Source of the DNA: an uncultured Oscillospiraceae bacterium | GTDB taxonomy: Bacteria > Bacillota > Clostridia > Oscillospirales > Oscillospiraceae | NCBI GenBank assembly: GCA_947625045.1 | Contig: CANQMW010000002.1 | Location: forward strand, 1 to 64,000 | Direction of reading: 5' to 3' | DNA: 64,000 nucleotides | Shown here: piece after piece, positions 39,711 through 50,803 of the stretch | How positions within the stretch are numbered: the stretch's first letter is position 1 | Layout of the letters: each line of letters opens with the position of its first letter | Translations under genes and position numbers: made by a program | The notes under the pieces: model-generated | What the model saw: the letters and a program-made list of their open reading frames with translations, nothing else | What the model was told of the DNA's origin: nothing | Databases searched by the model: none

Positions 39711-40547
39711 ATGAAAGTCGCAGTATTTGGCGCCGGCACCATGGGCAGCGGTATCGCCCAGGTCTTTGCCGCCAAGGGCCACACCGTCATGATGTTCGCC
39801 AGCTCCGTCGCTTCCGCTCAGAAGCATAAGGACAAGCTGGCCGCCTCCCTGGCCAAGCGCGTGGCCAAGGGCAAGATGACCCAGGAGGCCGTGGACGCCC
39901 TGCTGGCCAACATCGTCACCGAGGAGCGCCCCGCCGCCGCTGACGCCGATCTTGTCATCGAGTGCGTCAAGGAGGATATGGCCACCAAGAAGACCCTGCT
40001 CCAGGAGCTGGATACGCTCTGCAAGCCCGAGACCGTCTTCGCCTCCAATACCTCCTCCCTGTCCGTCACCGAGATGGGCAACGGCCTTGCCCACCCCGTC
40101 ATCGGCATGCACTTCTTCAACCCCGTCCCCAGCATGAAGCTGGTGGAGGTCATCCGGGGCGCCAACACCACCCAGGAGACCTTTGACTTCATCTACAAGC
40201 TGGCCCAGGACATCGGCAAGGACCCCGTGGAGGTCGCCGAGGCCCCCGGCTTCGTCGTCAACAAGATCCTCATTCCCATGATCAACGAGGCCATCGGCCT
40301 GGTGGAGACCGGCGTCGCCTCCGTCGAGGACATCGACAAGGCCATGCAGCTGGGCGCCAACCACCCCATGGGCCCCCTGACCCTGGGCGACTTCATCGGC
40401 CTGGACGTGTGCCTGGCCATCATGGAGACCCTCTTCAACGAGACCGGCGACCCCAAGTACCGTCCGGCGCTGCTGCTGAAGAAGATGGTCCGCGGCGGCC
40501 TGCTGGGCCGGAAGACCGGCAAGGGCTTTTACGATTACAGCAAATAA
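39711..40547 (+). CDS. hbd: 3-hydroxybutyryl-CoA dehydrogenase
   Basis: [33 protein letters not shown]. Confidence 0.95.
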   Translation: MKVAVFGAGTMGSGIAQVFAAKGHTVMMFASSVASAQKHKDKLAASLAKRVAKGKMTQEAVDALLANIVTEERPAAADADLVIECVKEDMATKKTLLQELDTLCKPETVFASNTSSLSVTEMGNGLAHPVIGMHFFNPVPSMKLVEVIRGANTTQETFDFIYKLAQDIGKDPVEVAEAPGFVVNKILIPMINEAIGLVETGVASVEDIDKAMQLGANHPMGPLTLGDFIGLDVCLAIMETLFNETGDPKYRPALLLKKMVRGGLLGRKTGKGFYDYSK

Positions 40548-40568
40548 CATTTTGAAGGAGAAAAAAGT

Positions 40569-41726
<1,158 letters not shown>

Positions 41727-41746
41727 GCAGGAGGTAAAGGATAGAA

Positions 41747-42547
41747 ATGAAAGTTATCGTTTGTGTGAAGCAGGTCCCCGACACCTCCGGCAAGGTGGCG
41801 GTGAATCCGGACGGCACCCTGAACCGTGCCTCCATGGAGACCATCACGAACCCCGACGACATGAACGCCGTCGAGGCCGCTCTGAAGCTGAAGGACGAGA
41901 CCGGCTGCAAGGTCATCGTCGTGACCATGGGTCCTCCCCCCGCGGAGGGCATGCTGCGCGAGCTGCTGGCCATGGGCGCCGATGAGGGCTACCTCATCTC
42001 TGGCCGTGAGTTCGGCGGTTCCGATACCTATGCCACCAGCCAGATCGTCGCCGCCGGCGTCAACAAGATCGGCGTGGAGAAGGGCGACATCGTCATGTGC
42101 GGCCGGCAGGCCATCGACGGCGACACCGCCCAGGTGGGTCCCCAGATCGCCGAGAAGCTGCACCTGCCCCAGGTGACCTACGCCGCCGACATCCAGAAGG
42201 ACGGCGACGACATCACCGTCAAGCGCATGCTGGAGGACGGCTACATGACCATCAAGGTCAAGACCCCCTGCCTGCTGACCTGCATCAAAGAGCTGAACGA
42301 GCCCCGCTACATGTCCGTTGGCGGCATCTTCGAGGCCTACAGCAAGCCCGTGACCGTGCTGGACTACGAGGCGCTGAAGGACGATCCCCTGATCGACGCC
42401 ACCACCATCGGCCTGAAGGGCTCCCCCACCAACATCCTGGTCTCCTTCACGCCCCCCCAGAAGGGCGCCGGCATGATGCTGGAGGGCGCCGATATGGCTA
42501 CCTGCGAGAAGCTGGCGGGCATCCTGGCCGGCAAGCACATCATCTGA
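41747..42547 (+). CDS. etfB: Electron transfer flavoprotein subunit beta
   Basis: MKVIVCVKQVPDT; GRQAIDGDTAQVGPQIAE. Confidence 0.95.
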   Translation: MKVIVCVKQVPDTSGKVAVNPDGTLNRASMETITNPDDMNAVEAALKLKDETGCKVIVVTMGPPPAEGMLRELLAMGADEGYLISGREFGGSDTYATSQIVAAGVNKIGVEKGDIVMCGRQAIDGDTAQVGPQIAEKLHLPQVTYAADIQKDGDDITVKRMLEDGYMTIKVKTPCLLTCIKELNEPRYMSVGGIFEAYSKPVTVLDYEALKDDPLIDATTIGLKGSPTNILVSFTPPQKGAGMMLEGADMATCEKLAGILAGKHII

Positions 42548-42563
42548 GAGAGGAGTTAAGAAA

Positions 42564-43697
42564 ATGGCTTTTAACAATACTGATCTGGCTGCTTTCAAGG
42601 ATGTATGGGTATTCTGTGAGCAGCGCGAGGGCAAGCTGATGCCCACCGATTTTGAGCTGATCAGCGAAGGCCGCCGTCTGGCGGACGAGCTGGGCGTGGA
42701 CCTGTGCGGCCTGCTGCTGGGCGACAATGTCGAGGGCCTGGCCAAGGAGCTGGGCGGCTACGGCGCCGACAAGGTCTATGTCTGCGACCATCCCCTGCTG
42801 AAGGTCTACACCACCGACGCCTATGCCAAGGTCATCTGCGACGTGATCGAGGAGCTGAAGCCCGAGGCGTTCCTCATCGGCGCCACCAACATCGGCCGTG
42901 ACCTGGGCCCCCGGTGCGCCGCCCGGCTTCACACCGGCCTGTGCGCCGACTGCACCCACCTGGACGTGGACATGGGCATCTACAAGGACTTCCTGCACGA
43001 GGCCTCCACGCTGGAGGACGCCCGCATCGACGGCCTGAACACCGCCATGGTCCTGGGCGAGAAGCACGACGTTTCCCGTGACCTCAAGATGACCCGTCCC
43101 GCTTTCGGCGGCCACCTGATGGCCTCCATCATCTGCCCCCGGTTCCGTCCCACCATGGCCACGGTCCGTCCCGGCGTTATGAAAAAGCGCCCCTTCGACC
43201 AGGCCAAGGCCGACGCCGTCGAGATCGTGAAGCCCGCCTTTGAGCTTTCCGAGGCCGACATGCAGACCGAGGTCACCGAGGTCGTCAAGGCCGCGAAGAA
43301 GCTGGTGGACCTGATCGGCGCGGACTTCATCGTGTCCGTGGGCCGCGGCATCAGCAAGGACGTGGAAGGCGGCATCAAGCTGGCCGAGGAGCTGGCTGCG
43401 GAGCTGGGCGGCGTCGTCGGCGGCTCCCGTGCCGTTATCGACTCTGGCTGGCTCTCCGCCGACCATCAGGTTGGCCAGACCGGCAAGACCGTGCACCCCA
43501 AGGTATACGTGGCTCTGGGCATCTCCGGCGCCATCCAGCACAAGGCTGGCATGCAGGACTCCGAGTGCATCATCGCGGTGAACAAGAACGAGTCCGCCCC
43601 CATCTTCGAGATCGCCGATTACGGCATCTGCGGCGACCTGTTCAAGGTCACCCCCATGCTGACCGAGGCCATCCGCGCCGCCAAGGCCGCGAAGTAA
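42564..43697 (+). CDS. etfA: Electron transfer flavoprotein subunit alpha
   Basis: ALGISGAIQHKAGMQDSECIIAVNKNESAPIFEIADYGICGD. Confidence 0.95.
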   Translation: MAFNNTDLAAFKDVWVFCEQREGKLMPTDFELISEGRRLADELGVDLCGLLLGDNVEGLAKELGGYGADKVYVCDHPLLKVYTTDAYAKVICDVIEELKPEAFLIGATNIGRDLGPRCAARLHTGLCADCTHLDVDMGIYKDFLHEASTLEDARIDGLNTAMVLGEKHDVSRDLKMTRPAFGGHLMASIICPRFRPTMATVRPGVMKKRPFDQAKADAVEIVKPAFELSEADMQTEVTEVVKAAKKLVDLIGADFIVSVGRGISKDVEGGIKLAEELAAELGGVVGGSRAVIDSGWLSADHQVGQTGKTVHPKVYVALGISGAIQHKAGMQDSECIIAVNKNESAPIFEIADYGICGDLFKVTPMLTEAIRAAKAAK

Positions 43698-43720
43698 GGG
43701 ACCCATCCCAATCGCAACAA

Positions 43721-43749
43721 AAGGACCGCTCTCCGAGCGGTCCTTTTTC
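43721..43749 (+). terminator. Rho-independent terminator after etfA
   Basis: AAGGACCGCT-CTCCG-AGCGGTCCTTTTT. Confidence 0.8.
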
Positions 43750-43822
43750 TGTGTAAATGGCGATAGTATTCCGGCGGGCGGTGTGCTATACTGCCGGGAG
43801 AAACAGCGAAAGGCGGGACATC

Positions 43823-44404
43823 ATGCTTTACGACATCACCCAGGAGATCTTCTCCTGCAAGGTATATCCCGGGGACCCGGCCCCGGCCATGGAGCGCATC
43901 CGCAGCATCGACAGGGGGGACGCCAGCAACCTGACGGCGTTTTCCATGTGTGCCCACAACGGCACCCATGTGGACGCGCCCTTCCACTTTGTGAACACCG
44001 GCAGGACCCTGGACCAGATGGGACTGGACCCCTTCGTGGGCCGGTGCGCCGTCGTCCGGCGGGAGGGCTCACTCTCGGCGGCGGACGCGCAGTCCGTTCT
44101 GGCGGAGGCTAAGGCCGCCGGCGGGGCGGAGCGCATTCTCATCGCCGGCGACGTCACCGTCACGGCCCAGGCCGCGGAGGTATTCGCCGCGGCGGGGCTG
44201 AAGCTTTTGGGCAACGAGAGCCAGACCTTCGGCCCCGACGAGGACCATAAGACCGTCCACCGGATATTGCTGGGGGCGGGCATGGTCCTGCTGGAGGGCG
44301 TGGTGCTGGACGGTGTGCCCGCGGGGACCTATCTTCTGAACGCCGCGCCGCTGAATCTGGGCGGCTGCGAGGGGGCGCCCTGCCGGGCGTGGCTCATGAA
44401 ATGA
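43823..44404 (+). CDS. Cyclase-family protein (kynurenine formamidase-like)
   Basis: LYDITQEIFSCKVYPGDPAP; CAHNGTHVDAPFHF; DGVPAGTYLLNAAPLNLGGCEGAPCRA. Confidence 0.85.
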   Translation: MLYDITQEIFSCKVYPGDPAPAMERIRSIDRGDASNLTAFSMCAHNGTHVDAPFHFVNTGRTLDQMGLDPFVGRCAVVRREGSLSAADAQSVLAEAKAAGGAERILIAGDVTVTAQAAEVFAAAGLKLLGNESQTFGPDEDHKTVHRILLGAGMVLLEGVVLDGVPAGTYLLNAAPLNLGGCEGAPCRAWLMK

Positions 44405-45300
44405 AGACGAAGACGAACAAAAACGCCCTGGCGGTGGCGATGATCCTGATCGCCGCCAGCGGATGGGGCGTCATAGGCGTGTTCTCCCGGCCCATGACCG
44501 CGGCGGGCCTCAGCTCTTTTCAGGTGACGCTGGTGCGCAGCGTCACGGTGATGGTGCTCATGGGGGCGCTGCTGCTGGTGAAAGACCGGGCGCTGTTCAA
44601 GGTGAAGCTCCGGGATTTTTGGATGTTCCTGGGCACGGGGCTCATCAGCATCGTGTTTTTCAACGTGTGCTACTTCTCCACCATCCAGATGACCACCCTG
44701 GCCACCGCGTCCATATTGCTGTACACCGCGCCCTGCTTCGTCATGCTCATGTCGGCGGTGTTCTTCCATGAGGCTGTCACCGCCCGGAAGCTGACGGCGC
44801 TGGTGCTGGCCTTCGCCGGGTGCGTGCTGGTCAGCGGCCTCACCAGCGGTTCCATCACGCCCCGCGCTCTGCTCACGGGCGTCGGCGCCGGGTTCGGCTA
44901 CGCCACCTACAGCATCTTCGGGAAGGTGGCGCTGAAAAAATACCACACCTTCACCGTTATCTTTTACACCTTCGTGGTGTCCACGGTGTGCCTGCTGCCC
45001 TTCGCCGGGGCGGGGGAGGCCTTCGCCATTTTGGCATCCAACGGCCGCGCGGCCTTGATGGCCCTGGGCCTGGGGGTCATAAGCACCTTCATGCCCTATG
45101 TGTTCTACACTACCGGTCTGGAGAGCGTGGAGGCGGGGAAGGCCTCCGTGCTGGCCTTCGCCGAGCCCATGGTGGCTACCATATCGGGCATATTGGTGTT
45201 CCATGAGAAGCTGAACGTCATGAACGCCGCTGGTATCGGGCTCATCTTCGTGGCCATCGTGCTTTTGAACGTGCCGGCGGGCGGGAAGAAGGGAGAATGA
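44401..45300 (+). CDS. EamA-family DMT transporter
   Basis: Ten TM helices; start at 44401 (MKTKTNKNALAVAMILIAASGWGVIGVFSRP). Confidence 0.9.
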   Translation: MKTKTNKNALAVAMILIAASGWGVIGVFSRPMTAAGLSSFQVTLVRSVTVMVLMGALLLVKDRALFKVKLRDFWMFLGTGLISIVFFNVCYFSTIQMTTLATASILLYTAPCFVMLMSAVFFHEAVTARKLTALVLAFAGCVLVSGLTSGSITPRALLTGVGAGFGYATYSIFGKVALKKYHTFTVIFYTFVVSTVCLLPFAGAGEAFAILASNGRAALMALGLGVISTFMPYVFYTTGLESVEAGKASVLAFAEPMVATISGILVFHEKLNVMNAAGIGLIFVAIVLLNVPAGGKKGE

Positions 45301-45301
45301 C

Positions 45302-46150
45302 ATGAGCGTGCGCATCATCACGGACTCCGCCTGCGACATCCCGCCGGAGGAGGCCAGTGCCTTGGGGATAGAGGTGCTGCCCATCACCGTCATGTTCGGC
45401 GATAGAGAGTACCTGGACGGGGTCACGTTGTCCAATCGGGCGTTTTTCGAGAAGCTGGTGGAGTCGGACGCCCTGCCCCATACCTGCCAGATCACCCCCT
45501 TCCAGTATGGGGAGGCGTTCCGCGCCGCCAAAGAGGCAGGGGAGGAGGCAGTGTGCCTCACCCTGTCCGGCCGTCTCTCCGGCTGCTGGAACAGCGCCTG
45601 CCTCGCGGCGGAGGACTATGAAAACGTCACCGTGGTGGACAGCGAGAACGTGAGCATCGGCATGCGCATCCTGGTGCTGCTGGCGGTGCGGCTCCGGGAC
45701 GAGGGGCTCTCCGCGGCTCAGATCGCCGCGGCGCTGGAGGCGCAGAAAAAGCGCGTCCGGCTGCTGGCACTGCTGGACACGCTGGAATATCTGAAAAAGG
45801 GCGGGCGCATCTCCCCGGCGGTGGCCTTTGCCGGGGGCATATTGTCCATCAAACCGGTGGTGGCGGTGCAGAAGGGCGAGGTGGCGCTCATCGGCAAGGC
45901 GAGAGGCTCCAAGAACGGCAATAACCTGCTGACCCAGTTCGTGGAGAGAAGCGGCGGGATAGACTTCTCCCTGCCCTATGCCCTGGGCTACAGCGGCCTC
46001 AGCGACGCCCTGCTGCAAAAGTACATCCGGGACAGCGAGGCGCTGTACAAGGACCATGTGCGGGAGCTGCCCGTCTGCTGCATTGGCAGCACCATCGGCA
46101 CCTACGCCGGCCCCGGCGCCGTGGGCGTGGCCTTCTTCAGCGCGGGGTGA
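45302..46150 (+). CDS. DegV-family fatty-acid-binding protein
   Basis: RIITDSACDIP; LDTLEYLKKGGRISPAVAFAGGILSIKPV; IGSTIGTYAGPGAVGVAF. Confidence 0.92.
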   Translation: MSVRIITDSACDIPPEEASALGIEVLPITVMFGDREYLDGVTLSNRAFFEKLVESDALPHTCQITPFQYGEAFRAAKEAGEEAVCLTLSGRLSGCWNSACLAAEDYENVTVVDSENVSIGMRILVLLAVRLRDEGLSAAQIAAALEAQKKRVRLLALLDTLEYLKKGGRISPAVAFAGGILSIKPVVAVQKGEVALIGKARGSKNGNNLLTQFVERSGGIDFSLPYALGYSGLSDALLQKYIRDSEALYKDHVRELPVCCIGSTIGTYAGPGAVGVAFFSAG

Positions 46151-46362
46151 CGAGGGGTGCTACCAAGGCGGCCTCGCCCGACAGGGCCCCTCCCGCTAAA
46201 GTTCGCTTCGCTCACCGAGCGCGTGCGGGGCACTGCCGGTTCTCGCCGCCCGTCGGACTGGCAAAGCCTCGCAGAGTTCGCGTCCGCAGACGCGAAAAAA
46301 GTGGGATATGATTTCCGGGGGCGTGTACCTCGGAAATCATACTTATCAGCCCGCAAACGTGG

Positions 46363-46391
46363 AAATCCCCCGTCCAATGGACGGGGGATTT
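46363..46391. terminator. Strong intergenic hairpin between convergent degV and thl
   Basis: AAATCCCCCGTCC-AAT-GGACGGGGGATTT. Confidence 0.6.
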
Positions 46392-46466
46392 ATGCGCTGC
46401 AGCGGGCTGCAGCTCTTATCGGGGTCCCCATGAGAGCCCAGCGAAGCGGGTCTCATGGGGTAGCTT

Positions 46467-47726
46467 TTAGCATTTCTCCCAGATCGTCGCAACGCCCATG
46501 CCGCCGCCGATGCACAGGGTGGCCAGGCCCTTCTTGGCCTCGGGACGCTTCAGCATCTCGTGGATGAGGGTGACGATGATACGCGCGCCGGAGGCGCCCA
46601 CGGGGTGGCCCAGGGCGATGGCGCCGCCGTTGACGTTGACCTTGGACATGTCGAAGCCCAGCTCACGGGCCACGGCGATGGACTGAGCCGCGAAAGCCTC
46701 GTTGGCCTCGATGAGGTCCATGTCGTCGATGGTCAGGTCGGCCTTGGCCAGCGCCTGACGGGTGGCGGGCACGGGGCCCACGCCCATGATCTTGGGATCC
46801 ACGCCGCCCTGGCCGTAGCTGATGAGCTTGGCCATGGGCTTGAGGCCGTACTTCTCCACGGCCTCGCCGCTGGCAAGAATGATGCAGGCGGCGCCGTCGT
46901 TGATGCCGGAGGCGTTGGCGGCGGTGACGCGCTGGACATGCTTCTTGGTGTCGGCCTCATGGACCTGGGTGGGCTCAAAGGTGTGGACGATCTCGTCCTC
47001 CACGCCCTCGGGGCCCACGGGGAAGGCGCCGCGCAGCTTGGCGATGCTCTCGGGGGTCACGCCCTTGCGGGGGAACTCGTCGACCTTGAACTCGATGGTC
47101 TCCTTCTTGACCTTCACGGGGACGGGGACGATCTCGTCGTCGAACTTGCCGGCGGCCTGGGCGGCCTCGGTCTTCTGCTGGCTGGAGGCGGCGAAGGCGT
47201 CCAGCTCCTCGCGGGTGATGCCCCACACGTCGCAGATGTTCTCAGCGGTGGTGCCCATGTGGTAGTTGTTGTAAGCGTCCCACAGGCCGTCCTTGATCAT
47301 GGTATCCACCATCTTGGTGTCGCCCATGCGCGCGCCCATACGGGTGGCGGGGGTGGCGTAGGGGGCCATGGTCATGCTCTCCATGCCGCCGGCCACGATG
47401 ATGTCGGCGTCGCCGGCGTTGATGGCCCGGGCGCCCTCAATGACGCTCTTCATGCCGGAGCCGCAGACCATGCCCACGGTGTAGGCGGGAACGGACAGGG
47501 GCAGGCCGGCCTTGATGCCCACCTGGCGGGCAGGGTTCTGGCCCTGGGCGGCGGTGAGGATGCAGCCGAACATCAGCTCGTCCACCGCGTCGGCGGGGAC
47601 GTTGCCGCGCTTCAGGGCTTCCTTCACGACGATGGAGCCCAGCTCCACGGCGGGGGTCTTGCTCAGGGTGCCCTGGAAGCTGCCGATGGCGGTACGGCAG
47701 CAGGATACGAGATAAATGTCTTTCAC
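46467..47726 (-). CDS. thl: Acetyl-CoA acetyltransferase (thiolase)
   Basis: [47 protein letters not shown]. Confidence 0.95.
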   Translation of the reverse strand: MKDIYLVSCCRTAIGSFQGTLSKTPAVELGSIVVKEALKRGNVPADAVDELMFGCILTAAQGQNPARQVGIKAGLPLSVPAYTVGMVCGSGMKSVIEGARAINAGDADIIVAGGMESMTMAPYATPATRMGARMGDTKMVDTMIKDGLWDAYNNYHMGTTAENICDVWGITREELDAFAASSQQKTEAAQAAGKFDDEIVPVPVKVKKETIEFKVDEFPRKGVTPESIAKLRGAFPVGPEGVEDEIVHTFEPTQVHEADTKKHVQRVTAANASGINDGAACIILASGEAVEKYGLKPMAKLISYGQGGVDPKIMGVGPVPATRQALAKADLTIDDMDLIEANEAFAAQSIAVARELGFDMSKVNVNGGAIALGHPVGASGARIIVTLIHEMLKRPEAKKGLATLCIGGGMGVATIWEKC

Positions 47727-47794
47727 GGGGGGTATCCTCCTTAAAATGATTTTCTGGTCCTTCGCTCCCGTGGGAACGATTTGCCGGGGTACAA

Positions 47795-47812
47795 TTGTTT
47801 AAATTTTAGCAG
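47795..47812 (-). promoter_or_regulatory. Rex-like operator (degenerate) at the thl promoter
   Basis: TTGTTTAAATTTTAGCAG, 11 of 14 defined positions of TTGTTAANNNNTTAACAA. Confidence 0.45.
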
Positions 47813-47816
47813 CATC

Positions 47817-47845
47817 AGTATAGTATAATATATAGTAAAAGTCAA
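47817..47845 (-). promoter_or_regulatory. Promoter of thl
   Basis: Minus strand TTGACT, 17 bp, TATACT. Confidence 0.7.
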
Positions 47846-47912
47846 GACGCACCCATGAGGAATTTCCGCCGGCGGGGCCATAGAAAGGGGCTTATGGACA
47901 TATCTGCCGCCC

Positions 47913-47941
47913 TTGACAACCGGGGCGCCGGAGGGTAAACT
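47913..47941 (+). promoter_or_regulatory. Promoter of CoA-transferase 1
   Basis: TTGACA, 17 bp, TAAACT. Confidence 0.5.
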
Positions 47942-47978
47942 ATTGACAATATTACATAACAAAAGGAGACTTTCCCAT

Positions 47979-49313
47979 ATGGACTATCAGGCGCTGTATA
48001 AGTCAAAGCTCACCACCCCGGCCGAGGCCGTGAAGCTGGTGAAGTCCGGGGACTGGGTGGACTACACCTGGTGCACCAACCATCCCGTGGAGCTGGACAA
48101 GGCACTGGCGGCCCGGGCCCATGAGCTCACCGACGTGAAGGTCCGGGGCGGCGTGACCATGTGGATGCCCGAGATCGCCAAGGCGGACGACGCGGGTGAC
48201 CATTTCGCCTGGCACTCCTGGCACTGCTCCGGCGTGGACCGGAAGATCATCGCCAAGGGCATGGGCTGGTTCAGCCCCATCCGCTACTCCGAGCTGCCCC
48301 GCTACTACCGGGAGAACATCGATGTGGACGTGGTGATGATGCAGGTCCCGCCCATGGACGCCCACGGCAACTTCTCCCTGTCCCTGGCCCCCTCCCACCT
48401 CTATGACATGTGCGCCAAGGCCAAGCACGTCATCGTGGAGGTCAACGAGAACCTGCCCGTGGTCTACGGCCTCTACAAGAGCGAGATCAACATCCAGGAC
48501 GTGGACTATGTGGTGGAGGGCTCCAATCCCCCCGTGGCGGAGCTGGGCTCCGCCGCCCCCAGCGACATCGACGTCGCCGTGGCGAACCTCATCGTCCCCG
48601 AGATACCCAACGGCGCGTGCCTGCAGTTGGGCATTGGCGGCATGCCCAACGCCGTGGGCGCCATGATCGCCCAGTCGGACCTCAAAGACCTGGGCGTACA
48701 TACCGAGATGTATGTGGACGGCTTCGTGGACATCGCCATGGCCGGGAAGATCAACGGCAAGAACAAGACCCGGGACTATGGCCGGCAGGTGTTCGCCTTT
48801 GCGGCGGGCTCCAAGAAGCTGCATGATTATGTAAACCGCAATCCCGACGTGGTGGGCGCGCCGGTGGACTACACCAACGACGTGCAGGTCATCGCCCAGC
48901 TGGATAAGTTCATCTCCATCAACAACGCCGTGGACCTGGACCTGTTCGGCCAGGTGAACGCCGAGTCCGCCGGCATCAAGCACATCTCCGGCACCGGCGG
49001 CCAGCTGGACTTCGTCATGGGCGCGTATTTGAGCAAAGGCGGCAAGAGCTTCATCTGCCTCTCCTCCACCATGAAGGCCAAGGACGGCACCGTGAAGAGC
49101 CGCATCGTGCCCACCCTCACCCCGGGCTCTATCGCCACGGACCCCCGCTCCTGCGTGCAGTACATCGTCACCGAGTACGGCATGGTGAATCTGAAGGGCC
49201 TGTCCACCTGGCAGCGGGCCGAGGCGCTCATCTCCATCGCCCACCCCGACTTCCGGGAGGAGCTCATCGCCGAGGCCGAGAAGATGCACATCTGGAGAAG
49301 GAGCAATAAGTAA
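47979..49313 (+). CDS. Acetyl-CoA hydrolase/transferase family CoA-transferase (butyryl-CoA:acetate CoA-transferase-like), paralogue 1
   Basis: [45 protein letters not shown] motifs. Confidence 0.88.
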   Translation: MDYQALYKSKLTTPAEAVKLVKSGDWVDYTWCTNHPVELDKALAARAHELTDVKVRGGVTMWMPEIAKADDAGDHFAWHSWHCSGVDRKIIAKGMGWFSPIRYSELPRYYRENIDVDVVMMQVPPMDAHGNFSLSLAPSHLYDMCAKAKHVIVEVNENLPVVYGLYKSEINIQDVDYVVEGSNPPVAELGSAAPSDIDVAVANLIVPEIPNGACLQLGIGGMPNAVGAMIAQSDLKDLGVHTEMYVDGFVDIAMAGKINGKNKTRDYGRQVFAFAAGSKKLHDYVNRNPDVVGAPVDYTNDVQVIAQLDKFISINNAVDLDLFGQVNAESAGIKHISGTGGQLDFVMGAYLSKGGKSFICLSSTMKAKDGTVKSRIVPTLTPGSIATDPRSCVQYIVTEYGMVNLKGLSTWQRAEALISIAHPDFREELIAEAEKMHIWRRSNK

Positions 49314-49328
49314 CCTGTTAAAAGCAGT

Positions 49329-49354
49329 GACCCCGCCCGTTCCCGGGCGGGGTC
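49329..49354 (+). terminator. Terminator after CoA-transferase 1
   Basis: ACCCCGCCCG-TTC-CCGGGCGGGGTC-type stem. Confidence 0.65.
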
Positions 49355-49365
49355 TTCATATTGGA

Positions 49366-49490
49366 GGCTCCCTTGTGCAAAGGAAGCTGGCTCCGGCGTC
49401 AGCCGGAGTCTGAGGGATTATAACGTCGGATAACAGACAACCCCTCCACCGCACTTCGTGCGGTCCCCCTCCCCTTGCACAGGGGAGGCT
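49366..49490 (+). repeat. Dispersed multi-hairpin element, copy 6
   Basis: ggctcccttgtgcaaaggaagctggctccggcgtcagccggagtctgagggattata...acaacccctccaccgcacttcgtgcggtccccctccccttgcacaggggaggct. Confidence 0.88.
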
Positions 49491-49517
49491 TTATTGCACC
49501 GCTTTATGGCGAGGACA

Positions 49518-49682
49518 TTATTCCCCGCTGGCTTCGGCGGAAATGTATAGCTCTTCTGCCTTATCCAGAGCCTGCTGCAGCGTCTCCCGTCCGGCGGCGT
49601 TCTCCGCCGTCTCCGGCAGCTTGTCCAGCGCCTCCGACGCCGCGGCACATAGAATGGCATACATCTTTTTATAGTCCGGCAT
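49518..49682 (-). CDS. 54-aa small protein, family shared with 35402..35554
   Basis: MPDYKKMYAILCAAASEALDKLPETAENAAGRETLQQALDKAEELYISAEASGE; purine-rich RBS ggaggtg upstream. Confidence 0.78.
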   Translation of the reverse strand: MPDYKKMYAILCAAASEALDKLPETAENAAGRETLQQALDKAEELYISAEASGE

Positions 49683-49721
49683 AGTGCTCACCTCCACGGC
49701 GAGCATAACATATTTTTGGGA

Positions 49722-49742
49722 TATACGCAAGTGCGTATACGC
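49722..49742. promoter_or_regulatory. Palindromic putative operator in divergent intergenic region
   Basis: TATACGC-AAGT-GCGTATA plus overlapping palindrome GCGTATACGC. Confidence 0.5.
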
Positions 49743-49786
49743 GCGTGCGGACAAAACGATACTATCGCTGTTGAGGTGATAGTACG

Positions 49787-50026
49787 ATGGTCAAGGACGC
49801 GGTGGCCGTGCGGTTTGCCCAGCTGTGCCGGGAGCGGCATATCAAATATAACGAGCTGGCGACGCTGTCCGGCGTAACGCCCTCCACGGTGTACAGCATG
49901 ATGGACCCGGCCCGCAGGGATATATCCGTCACCACTGTCAAAAAGCTGTGCGACGGATTGGACATCACCCTGGGCGCGTTCTTCTCCGCGCCGGTGTTCG
50001 ACGAACTGGAACAGGAAATACGATGA
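49787..50026 (+). CDS. XRE-family HTH regulator
   Basis: RFAQLCRERHIKYNELATLSGVTPSTVYSMMDPARRDISVTTVKKLCDGLDITLGAFF. Confidence 0.88.
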   Translation: MVKDAVAVRFAQLCRERHIKYNELATLSGVTPSTVYSMMDPARRDISVTTVKKLCDGLDITLGAFFSAPVFDELEQEIR

Positions 50027-50271
50027 AGACCGCCCCACCGGGGCAGTCTATGGAGGCGTCTATCGTGGTGAGGCTGAATGTGCTGGATCTGTTGGAGAGG
50101 AAGGGGAAGACGAAGTATTGGCTCTATAAGCAGCTGGGGATGAGCTATCAGAACTTCAGCCGTATGGTCAACAACGAGACCAGCTCCATCAAACTGGAGC
50201 GCATCGAGACCCTTTGCCAGCTCCTGGACTGCACGCCCAACGAGCTTTTTGTGATCGACTGGGATAAATAA
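50023..50271 (+). CDS. XRE-family HTH regulator (second, overlapping)
   Basis: RLNVLDLLERKGKTKYWLYKQLGMSYQNFSRMVNNETSSIKLERIETLCQLLDCTPNELF; ATGA overlap. Confidence 0.88.
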   Translation: MKTAPPGQSMEASIVVRLNVLDLLERKGKTKYWLYKQLGMSYQNFSRMVNNETSSIKLERIETLCQLLDCTPNELFVIDWDK

Positions 50272-50307
50272 AGTCTCCCTCTGACAAGGGAGGCGAACAT
50301 AGTGAAC

Positions 50308-50340
50308 CCCCGCCCGTTCCCGGGCGGGGTCTTCATATTG
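50308..50340 (+). terminator. Terminator hairpin, duplicate of 49331..49363
   Basis: ccccgcccgttcccgggcggggtcttcatattg, identical 33 nt. Confidence 0.6.
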
Positions 50341-50346
50341 ATTTGG

Positions 50347-50802
50347 TTACACATCTTTCGCATATACGCGTGACATTTCGCCGTTCATGGCCGGCAGAAG
50401 GCGGTCGAAGTGCCAGCCGTATTTTTCGTACAGGCCCGTCTCGCCGGTGGAGATATAGACGCGCTTTGCCCCCTCGGCCCCGGCGATTTGAAACGCGTGA
50501 TCCAGGAGCCGACCAACGCAGCGGTGGCCCCGCCAGGCCGGGAAGGTGTACACGAAGCCGATCCAGGGGCCCAGGTCCGTGTCCCGCACATCGTCTTGCT
50601 CCGCCAGGGTGCAGAAACTGACAAGATCGGTACCCTCTGTCAGTAAATACACCCGCGCTGTTTTGCCGCACAGAGGCCGGAAGGCACCGGAGCACAGCAG
50701 CCAGTATAGGAGCTGTCCCGCGGCCCAGTCGCTCTCCCTGAGTTTGCCCAGCCAGCGGTCCTTATCCGGCTGGGGCAGGGAGTAGTATTCCAGGATATCC
50801 AT
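50347..50802 (-). CDS. GNAT-family N-acetyltransferase
   Basis: TLAEQDDVRDTDLGPWIGFVYTFPAWRGHRCVGRLLDHAFQIAGAEGAKRVYISTGETGLYEKYGW. Confidence 0.88.
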   Translation of the reverse strand: MDILEYYSLPQPDKDRWLGKLRESDWAAGQLLYWLLCSGAFRPLCGKTARVYLLTEGTDLVSFCTLAEQDDVRDTDLGPWIGFVYTFPAWRGHRCVGRLLDHAFQIAGAEGAKRVYISTGETGLYEKYGWHFDRLLPAMNGEMSRVYAKDV

Positions 50803-50803
50803 A

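Noticed and set aside
47945-47962. Possible third Rex site upstream of CoA-transferase 1 (...ATTACATAACAA)
   Set aside because: Only the right half-site TAACAA is present; the left half (GACAAT) does not match TTGTTA
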